From NCBI GenBank assembly GCA_025766275.1, contig JAFKAC010000286.1, positions 1-27,735 of the forward strand: a stretch of DNA of 27,735 nucleotides, given 5' to 3'. Numbering within the stretch: the first letter of the stretch is position 1; every line of letters starts with the position of its first letter. The stretch is from Lactarius indigo. Lineage: Eukaryota; Basidiomycota; Agaricomycetes; Russulales; Russulaceae. A program made the position numbers and the translations under genes. The notes below the pieces were generated by a model. The model worked only from the letters and a program-made list of their open reading frames with translations. It was not told the DNA's origin and searched no databases. Of this stretch, positions 20,590-27,735 are shown piece by piece.

Positions 20590-21480
20590 AGGGAAAAGGG
20601 GGTGGGAAGAGAAAGGGGGGTGTGGAGGGGCAAGAGGAGGGTGCATGAGGGCTGTCTGAGGGTATCCGAGGGCGTCTGAGGGCCTTCCAAGGGTGTCTGA
20701 GGCATCCAGGGGCACGTGATGGTCGTCCGAAGGTGGGCAGGCACTGGCGGCAGCAGCGAGGGTGGAATGGTGGTGGCGGCAGCAGCATGGGCAGTGGTGG
20801 CAGTGACAGCTCCGGCAGTGGTGGCACCAGCAGTGAGTGGTGGCAGCGGCAGCGACGCGAGGGCAGTGGCAGCGGCAACAGCGAAGGTGGTGGCAGCGGT
20901 GGCAGTGGCAGTGAGGATGGTGGCGGTGGCGGTGGCTGCAGCAAGGGTGTTGGCGGCAGCTGCAGCAGCTGCAGCAGCAGCGTGGGTGGTGGCAGTGGTG
21001 GCGCAGCGAGGGCGGTGGTGGTGACAGTGGCAGCAGAAGCGAGGGCATAGGGTGATGATGCCGAAGACAACGCAGAGGCAGTGGCAGAGACAAGGGCCTA
21101 GTAGGTGGCGGTGACAGTGACGGCGCAGGCGACAACGGCAACAATGTTGGCAACAATGGCGACAGCGCCATCAGAGGCACCGACGGCTGCACGGTGGCCA
21201 GAGGAGCGGCGACAGGCGACGACCAGCGGCGAGAGGCAGCAACCAGCGGCGAGAGGTGGCAACCAGCGGCGAGAGGTGGCAACCAGCAGCAAGAGTGGCA
21301 ACCAGTGGTGACCAGAGCAACAGGCAGTGACCAGAGCAAGTGGCGGCGACCAGAGTGAGGGGCAGCGACCAGAGTGAGGGGCGGCGAGTGGCGGCGACCA
21401 GAGTGAGGGGCAGCAAGCGGTGGCGACCAGTGACCAGTGGCGACCAGAGCAAGCGACAGCGAGAAGAAGCAGCAGCCAGA
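20590..21480 (+). repeat. G-rich tandem repeats in the hAT right arm
   Basis: Three arrays follow one another. At 20640-20720 is a short degenerate repeat around GTCTGAGGG. At 20730-21060 is a triplet-like GGCAGC/GGTGGC array. At 21215-21460 are minisatellites with units close to CAACCAGCGGCGAGAGGTGG and GCGACCAGAGTGAGGGGC. Long open frames on both strands here are products of the repeats. G dominates the plus strand, as in the left-arm repeat at 3845-4160. Confidence 0.85.
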
Positions 21481-21842
21481 GAGAGAGCAACGAGGGCGGT
21501 GAGAGCACAGACAAGGCCAGTGGTCAGTGGGCAGACAATGCGAACAGTGCGCAGACAGCATGCAGACCGCAAGCCCAGTCTGTGCAGAGGAAGGGATGAC
21601 TGGGGATCCCAGCCAGTCGTTCAGATGCTCAGTCTCACTGAGGGGGAGCCAGGTATACTCAGGGCTTGAAGCTTGAAGTTCGAGACTTCGAATTCACGCA
21701 CGTGTTCATTGGCTTGGCTGACTCAGGCTACCCAAAATGGTACAATTTCCTATTCGTACTTTTGGGTGGCTTGAGCCAGCTCAATTTGGAGTGGCTCAGC
21801 TCAGCTCGTCCTTTTTTGGTCGAGCTGTGCTTAGCTGAGCCA

Positions 21843-21874
21843 AGCCAAGCTGAGCTGAGCCACAGCAACACTAC
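21843..21874 (-). repeat. hAT right terminal inverted repeat
   Basis: Matches the left end 3361-3392 at 28 of 32 positions in inverted orientation. The preceding 150 bp contain further AGCTGAGCC/GGCTCAGCT motifs. The sequence outside (CGCAGACC) does not match the left flank. Confidence 0.85.
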
Positions 21875-21912
21875 CGCAGACCCAGTACCACCCGCGCTTT
21901 TGTTGTCTACAG

Positions 21913-23953
21913 ATGTTCAGGGCATATATCGCCTTACGACGTGAAACACTGGAAGAATTAGCCAAGTTTAACTCCCAAACCCTCAAAGTACTGGTGAAAT
22001 TCCTAGGGAAAAGTGTCAAAGGGACGACTAAATCTGTCTTTTTGGACATACTGTCGAATTATGTGAGGTGATATCAGTGTATCAGCTTGGTAACTCACTC
22101 ACTCCATAATAGCATGTTAACTCTGGCTGGTTCGACGCCAATGACAGACTAATCAACCCCTGGGACCTTTGGAGGTCCTTGACGTTACTGCCATGATCAT
22201 GTCTGACAGTGGGGGGATTAATGTCATGGATTTCAACATGGTTGTAGTGCTCTATGAAACAGCTGACAACTTGGAGGTGCTATGGGACCTTCCTGCATCA
22301 TTGCTTGTCAAGTTATATTCTCATATAAATGAGAACCCGTCTCCAGGCTCTCTCAAATGTCTGAGTAAAAATGTATTGATCAAAAAACTTGGGGATGCAG
22401 TATGCTATCACTCACCACCTCTAGATTTACATGACACTGACACCCTAAAAAAGAGGAAACAGGAAGGGATCGTGGATTCCGAGGGGAGGTTGAACCACCC
22501 TGATCTAATCTGTCTTACACACCATGCAAGCCATTTCACAGAGGAAGAAGACTTGAGTCCTTGGTTGTGAGACACTGCAGGAAGTCTGGAGTGATATGAG
22601 GAAAATGACTCTCCCACCTGGTGTTGCCCTTCCCCCACACAGATCGGAGACAGTCAACATAGGAAGATCTCTGCCAATGGATGGCGGACATTCTGTACAA
22701 TTCACCTTCTCATTACCCTTAGCTGTCTCTGGGGTCACTCACCACCCGAAAGCCGGAGACATAAGCTTCTTTCCAATTTCTACAGTCTGTTCATGCGACT
22801 AAGATCATACTATGAGATCTGCCACCAGTGCTAGTGCACAGGAGTTCCAAGATCATATGATTACATATCTCTGTGGTCTTGGCAAGCTCTTTCCAATGTA
22901 CCAGCTAGTGCCATCATCACATCATCTCGTGCTGCACATAAAGGAGCTCCTCTGCAGCTTTGGACCAACTCATGCTTGGCACTGTTGGGTATTTGAAAGG
23001 TACAATCATACACTTCAAAAGATCCCACAAATGGAAATTTGGTGCGCATAGCATGTTGCCCTCAAGTGACTGGTATTTTATTGCCTTTTCTAGGCCAGCT
23101 CAAAATAACTCTATTTGAGCGTTTCTGTATGAACCAGAGACTAAGGGGGATCATCAACACGTTTGGCCTTAATTGAGTCTAGAGAAACTTGTCGCAGCAT
23201 TCAATCGGCACTTCGAGTCAACAGAATTGGGGACTTTGATGAGCGACATGTGAGGGTTTGAGAGCTCTACTCAGACTACGGAACACCACCAACTAAATGC
23301 TGCGAAAAAGCTGGACAGTCTCACCAGCAAACTATTACAGGCCTATGAAGAAAGAAAAGCCCAACAAGAGACTGGAATATTTGGACGGTGCGATGGAGAT
23401 GTCAACCCCGAGTCTGCACTTGCAGCAACTAATGTGCAACCCTGGCGACAGGCCATTCGCCTTGGTGTCAAGCACGACAAATTCAGTTGATATGGAGTTA
23501 GTTTCAGCACCATTAACTGTGTCCAACAAGACAGCTATGTCGCTATTGGGGGAAAGGTACCCAATGATTGGCATGCCAGCTGCATTCTCACGATCTTCAC
23601 ATACACTCATTGAAGTCCCATACCAGAGTTGGTGGGTCGTATGGAGACTTATTTTGTTGTGCAGAAGTACGAGGAACTTACACAAATGGATGCGATGCAT
23701 GATCCTTATTGTAAGCATCCCTTCATCGGTGGTCATCTTTACTATGACAAGGTCAAGGGCCCAGAGCTTGTGACTCCAAGTCAAATTCTGTGCCATTTTG
23801 CCCATACCCCATTTGAACACCCTCACATTACATCTCCATGTATCCACGTGTTACCTCTTGATCGGGTATGTTGGTCCAATATGCTCCATGTACTCGAAAA
23901 CTCACACGTGGGTATGGATAGGACTGAACTTAAACTTCATTTGTCACTGACAT
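21913..23953 (+). pseudogene. Plavaka/Tnp2-type transposase, C-terminal part (broken)
   Basis: After a possible acceptor (CTACAG, 21912) comes a segment with LEELAKFNSQTLKVLVKFLG, resembling the SAP-like part of this family. Further along, in changing frames, are SADQW-like ISANGWRTFCTIHLLITL (about 22670-22730), HHLVLHIKELLCSFGPTHAW and CWVFERYNHTLQKIP (22910-23030), LFERFCMNQRLRGI (about 23110-23150) and finally DPYCKHPFIGGHLYYDKVKG, ILCHFAHTPF and PCIHVLPLDR (23700-23870). This order is the typical C-terminus of Plavaka/Tnp2-type transposases. Several frameshifts and stops are present. It continues the gene cut at 3360, although the catalytic core between the two parts is missing. Confidence 0.75.
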
Positions 23954-24090
23954 GATAATTGAGGAAAGCACATTGTACTTCACTAGGTCACGGTGTCGTT
24001 TAAAAGGATCATTTGTCATTTGGTCTAATCTATATACAGTGTGTGGTCGAGAGTGATGTCAAGCCCAGACTTTTGTTGCTCATGTAGCTA

Positions 24091-24408
24091 GCGGCTTTCC
24101 CCTCCATGTGCGACATCCTATCTGCTGCGTTGGAGCTGGCACCTGACAGGAGCCATAAGACAAAGGAGCAGTTGTAGTAGCAGCTCTACATCCACAAGCT
24201 TGCCACCATATTTCTCGTGCTTGATGTGCACACGGTCCAGCACAACTGGCCAGTCAGGGAGGATGTGCATGTGCAGGAGGTGGAGGGAAAACAGTTAACA
24301 GTTCGGCTCAGGCTCAACAAGATTGGTACATGCCTTCCATCCCCATGCCAGTGCATCCCTTCTCTCTTGAATTCTCAGTGTCACACGATAATTCATATAC
24401 TTGTCTGA
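24091..24408 (+). pseudogene. Unidentified coding-like fragment
   Basis: The plus-strand frame is protein-like but broken by two adjacent TAG codons near 24175. It reads AAFPSMCDILSAALELAPDR, then LYIHKLATIFLVLDVHTVQH and NWPVREDVHVQEVEGKQLTV, ending at a TGA at 24406-24408. The helical and charged pattern suggests a former gene. I do not recognise the family. It could belong to the Plavaka element's own flank or to another repeat. Confidence 0.35.
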
Positions 24409-24434
24409 GGCTCCTCTGCCCCATGACCCTGACA

Positions 24435-25739
24435 TTACGCTCCTGCTCTCTGAGAGTGCCAAAAAGCACTGCAGGGCACAAGCCATCGTACAGCATACTG
24501 GCGATGCGTAGTGTTACATGGCACAGTGGAGCCAGGAGTGAGTGCAACCACAAGGTTGGGGCTGCTATCAAGCACAGCAATGCGTGGTGTGGTGGCGGAG
24601 GGCACATCCTGCACTGCGTGGGGAATGCCAATGAAATGGGGCAATGCAAGGTGAGTAAGACGTGCATGCACGAGCGCAGCGAGAAATTCGTTGAATAACA
24701 CATAGGGGAGTGTATCAGGGAGTTGTGTGAGATGTGTGAGCATACCCGGCATGGTGGCAAGCAGCTCCACATGGAAGGCCGGTAGCGTCAGTGCTGATAC
24801 TGTGCACATAGAGTGGAGTGCCAGTGCTAGCGCAAGCACAAAGGACGGGCTGTGCATGGGCGAGTAAGCACACAGTGTGAGGGTCGTCATGAGCATTGCG
24901 AGGTGCAGTGCCCCTGCTAGCTGCGTGACACGTGTGTTGGTCTCATGAGAGGATTAATCGAGAGTAGGGTAGGGCACGAGCTGCGCTGCAGTGCTAAATT
25001 GCTTCGAGATGCGGGACGAGGATGGGCAGCTGCAAGCATGGGATGTGAGCCAAGACATATGAGAGCGGGATTGGAAAGCTCTGGTGCACCTACTGTCGGG
25101 TGAGTCGTGGGCTGCACAGTTTGAACATCTGTGGGGCAGTCACTGTAATGTCCTTGGGCAGTACTGGTGCAGGGGGCATGTGCAGAATCAGTCGAGGAGG
25201 ACAAGAATGTGGGTGAGCTGAGTATGTGGGCATGGGTGAGGCATGTTTAGAAGGATGACCAGGTGCTGAGAGGGATGCTGTGATTTAGTACGCTCAAGAA
25301 CATCTTGGACATGTGCAGGAAAGAAGGTGAGACTGGCGAATTGGTATGGGCCATATCGAACTCAGAGATAATGCTGGCACGTTGCCCAAGGCCGCTGGGA
25401 GAACAGATGTCCGGAGATGGAAGTAATGGCGAGCGTGTATGAGAGTGGGGCCACAGGACACTGTGATGATGGGAAATGACATCCTTTGAGGAGCTGTCCC
25501 CATCCCCTGTGGAAGGGTAACATGGAAGTAAAGGGGGTCAGTTGCTGGTGCGGGGATATTGAGATGGAAGATTAGTATGTCAAAGAGATCGTTGATAGTG
25601 AGTGCATGAGACTGGGTGCACCCCTGATGTCGAGGTTTTGAGAATTCTTGAACCCATGAGGAAAAGAAGGCACGGTGCGAAGAAGCTGTGGGAGTCATTG
25701 GGGAACTGGCAGGCTGGAAGTATCGTACTGCTCACTCAT
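24435..25739 (-). pseudogene. Long decayed minus-strand frame, unidentified
   Basis: From an ATG at 25739 one minus-strand frame continues without a frameshift for 434 codons to a stop at 24435. It is broken by four TGA and two TAA codons. Its last 154 codons are fully open. Segments such as YGPYQFASLTFFPAHVQDVL, LVILLNMPHPCPHTQLTHIL and RQYAVRWLVPCSAFWHSQRA look protein-like. A competing frame is open at 25698-25294, so the assignment is uncertain for the first half. I recognise no domain. Upstream (25740-25975) I see nothing else. Confidence 0.35.
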
Positions 25740-25975
25740 GCTTGATCGTGCAACGTGCAACCCAGGCGCCAGGTGCTGAAGCCAGCCAGACAAGGCAGAA
25801 CTGCCCCAAGGATGATGTCTTCAACATCGATCAGTTGCGGGGTGGTCTGTAACGCCACTACAGGGGTGTTAGGTACGACCTGTACCAAGTCAGTCTGAAC
25901 GTGGGAGTACAAACTCAGAGGTTTGACTTCAGTAGAATGATGCACAAGAGTCACAAGGACGTAAGTCACTTGGAC

Positions 25976-26422
25976 TGTAGTGGAAGGCTAAGGTGTGAAG
26001 ACCTAGCAGAACTGAGGAGTTGCAAGACAGGGATATGCATGAAGGCACTTGAGTGTAGTATTACACAGGAAGTCTAGTCTACCGTACAAGCTAGATAGAA
26101 CTAGGTTTAAATACGCGTAAGGCTGTATGGTCTATCCAAACAGATGGTGCCATTGCCCGATCAAGAAACAATAGGAAGTACATAAGGAGAACAAGGCATA
26201 GACATAGTGAGAATAAAAGGTGGATCACACAAGGTCACACATGGATGAGAACAAGATGGAAACTAGCACATGTCAAGCTTTATCAAAAGAGATTGTTGAT
26301 AAGCAAGGCGTGTGATAGGAACCAGATAATTGTAAAGTCCGCGTAATTGTACAGGGCTCGTAAAGTATTGGGAGAGGAATAGCAGTGTCGGAGAAAGAAC
26401 GAGTCTGGAAGAAATCGTAACA
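25976..26422 (-). repeat. LTR of a second chromovirus-like family (447 bp)
   Basis: Starts TGTAGTGG and ends CGTAACA on the plus strand. Read on the minus strand it begins TGTTACGAT, like the chromovirus LTR sense start. It is followed inward by a polypurine tract and by a decayed minus-strand gag-like gene, so it is best read as the 3' LTR of a minus-strand element. The left boundary rests only on the TG and is less certain than the right. Its first 148 sense bases match 27588-27735 at roughly 80%. Confidence 0.65.
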
Positions 26423-26438
26423 TTACCCCCCATCTTGG
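26423..26438 (-). other. Polypurine tract of the second LTR element
   Basis: In sense orientation CCAAGATGGGGGGTAA precedes the LTR start TGTTACG. The GGGGGTAA end is shared with the tract of the intact-layout chromovirus at 12911-12918, which supports relatedness and the orientation. Confidence 0.6.
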
Positions 26439-26737
26439 TCTGAAGGTGCCTCAACTTCAGGACTTGGGATCTACGAGATTGTAGGTGTTAGCGTCCCAGT
26501 CGTCTCCGGCCAGTCTGTCATGTCTGTGGGACAGTAATGGGTGTGAAGAAAGAAGAGGGGTCCTCGAGCTCCACACTTGTGGCACATCTCGTATTGTGGG
26601 CATCGGATTTCATCATGATTGGCATTGGTCTGAAAGCATCGTCCACACCATCTGCCCTGGTAGTGGCTGCCACGGTCAGTGGTGAGGGTACTGTGAATGA
26701 CGTGGTAGTGTCAGGCGACATTTCCCGACGTATTCAC

Positions 26738-27546
26738 TCTTCCGCTTGTTGTGTGGTGATTACTTCAGTCACCATTTCTGTGCGGCAGAAGATACACTGG
26801 TGGGACTGATGCTCTTGGCTTTGACAGTGTCGACAGGCCGGTCTTGGCCTTGTGGGGCAGTTGCGTACTAGGTGGTGAGGACTGTTACAGTGGTAACACC
26901 GTCGTCAACGGGGTCTGTTGGCAAGTCGAGGGAACTCCACAGGTCCACTGCATCTAGGGGAGAAAGGGATGGCATAGCGGGAGTGGTGTAATGGGGCAGG
27001 GAGTGCTGTGAGGCAGGCATACTCGTTAGTGATGGTAGTAAGGGCCCCTGCATATTGCAAGCACCTTTTGGTGCTTGCTAGCATGAGGTCCACAGTGAGT
27101 TGTTCAGCTCTAAGCTTCCGAGCATCCTCCTCCAGTTTTTCATGCTTTTCATCCAGCTCCTTCAAAGCCGCAAGCCCCATGCGCAGGTGAGTCACTTCGG
27201 CAGTGAGTCATGGGGAGTTAAGCTTGATTAGGGTTTCGTCGAGTGCGCAGGCTCAGATGTCATTGGGGTCAAAGAATTGAAGTTGTTTGGCTGAGAAGGG
27301 GGGCACAGAGATGTTGGGGTGTAAGGTGGACAAGTAGACTGTTTCGCCATAGTGTGGTTGCCTAGCCCCCATCACTCCTACCACCTTGGTGAATCCTTTG
27401 CAATAGTAAATATACTTCGCAATGTTGAATCCACCCTCAGGTAGCGGGATTTGAAGGGGGTAGTATTTTGGAGAGCCCAGCGTATTCGGGAAGAAGGGAG
27501 CTCCTGGATCGTCAGTGTCTTCAGTGAGGGAGTCTGGTCAGTCATA
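26738..27546 (-). pseudogene. gag-like protein with two CCHC zinc knuckles (decayed)
   Basis: The minus-strand start is near 27546 (MTDQTPSLKTLTIQELPSSR). After a frameshift near 27475 the frame continues with LPEGGFNIAKYIYYCKGFTK and VYLSTLHPNISVPPF. It then passes two TGA codons (27253-27255 and 27208-27210) into a coiled-coil-like helix (ALKELDEKHEKLEEDARKLR). A third TGA at 26905-26907 precedes two perfect C-x2-C-x4-H-x4-C knuckles, CYHCNSPHHLVRNC and CRHCQSQEHQSHQC (about 26800-26903), before a stop near 26738. A further Cys/His-rich stretch is readable in another frame at about 26530-26660. This fits a small retrotransposon gag-like nucleocapsid protein. No pol sequence adjoins it. Confidence 0.6.
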
Positions 27547-27587
27547 GTTGATGGGGGTATGGACTCGGACAGGGGTGAGTGGAGTAG

Positions 27588-27735
27588 TGTTATGATTTCT
27601 CCGGACTTCTTCTTTCCTTTCCTTACTATTCCCACCCTGATACTATACGAGCCCTGTACAATTACACGGACTTTATGATTACCCAGTTTCTATCACGTGC
27701 CTTGCTTATCGACGATTCCTTCTGATAAAGCTTGA
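27588..27735 (+). repeat. Start of a related LTR in opposite orientation (runs off the window)
   Basis: From TGTTATGATTTC onward this sequence matches the reverse complement of 26275-26422 at roughly 80%, including GAGCCCTGTACAATTAC. It continues past the window edge. Its orientation is opposite to the LTR at 25976-26422, so the two are not the direct-repeat pair of one element. The simplest reading is an independent insertion of a related element. Confidence 0.6.

Larger units (their letters stand above)
3361..21874 (+). mobile_element. hAT-superfamily element, hosting a MULE and an LTR retrotransposon
   Basis: The two ends are 32-bp terminal inverted repeats with four mismatches, starting GTAGTGTTGC. 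They enclose a plus-strand gene with hAT catalytic and dimerization motifs. The span is 18.5 kb, but removing the MULE (4.8 kb) and the chromovirus (7.7 kb plus its target duplication) leaves about 6 kb. No 8-bp target duplication is visible: GTATTTGG lies on the left and CCGCAGAC on the right. Both subterminal regions carry many GGCTCAGC/GCTGAGCC motifs and G-rich short tandem repeats. The element interrupts the Plavaka-type transposase gene, so it is the younger of the two. Confidence 0.85.

Noticed and set aside
20512..21669. Several open frames up to 349 codons on both strands
   Set aside because: They follow the GGC/CAG-type triplet and minisatellite repeats of the hAT right arm, with Pro/Leu/Cys/His or Gly/Ser/Ala runs.
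3354..21881. An 8-bp hAT target duplication
   Set aside because: Left flank GTATTTGG and right flank CCGCAGAC do not match at any nearby offset I tried.

Overview
This window looks like a repeat island in the genome of a basidiomycete fungus, most likely an agaricomycete. Several transposase genes are split by introns of about 50-60 nt with GT-AG ends, and the families present are typical of mushroom genomes: Plavaka/Tnp2-type and hAT transposases, a MULE, and Ty3/Gypsy chromoviruses. I found no host housekeeping gene, tRNA, rRNA or CRISPR array. Family names come from remembered motifs, not from a search.

Layout: the outermost and oldest layer is a broken Plavaka/Tnp2-type transposase gene. 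Its N-terminal part lies at about 0.9-3.36 kb and its C-terminal part at 21.9-23.95 kb. Its N-terminal part carries a solo LTR (1743-2525, ATGAA target duplication), apparently within an intron. Between the two parts sits a hAT element (3361-21874, 32-bp imperfect terminal inverted repeats). The hAT transposase gene has 14 recognisable exons, two single-base frameshifts and the usual catalytic and dimerization motifs. Two more elements sit inside introns of that gene: a MULE at 6240-11074 with an intact four-exon, 863-residue transposase, and a decayed minus-strand Ty3/Gypsy chromovirus at 12433-20124 with TGTAG target duplications, two LTRs about 98% identical, and gag, protease, RT-RNase H, integrase and chromodomain. 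The order of insertion that can be read is Plavaka, then hAT, then MULE and chromovirus.

To the right of the Plavaka remnant (24-27.7 kb) are an unidentified plus-strand fragment, a long decayed minus-strand frame, an LTR of a second chromovirus-like family (25976-26422) with its polypurine tract, a decayed minus-strand gag-like gene with two CCHC zinc knuckles, and the start of a related LTR in the opposite orientation that runs off the window at 27588.

The most informative observations are these. (1) The chromovirus has an 11-nt primer-binding site exactly complementary to a segment of its own LTR that lies about 32 nt downstream of a TATA box, the Tf1-type self-priming arrangement. (2) All eight base substitutions between its LTRs are CpG to TpG/CpA changes, and the clear premature stops are all TGA, as expected from deamination of methylated CpG. 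(3) Three of the nested insertions lie inside introns of transposase genes. (4) The MULE is the only intact gene in the window.
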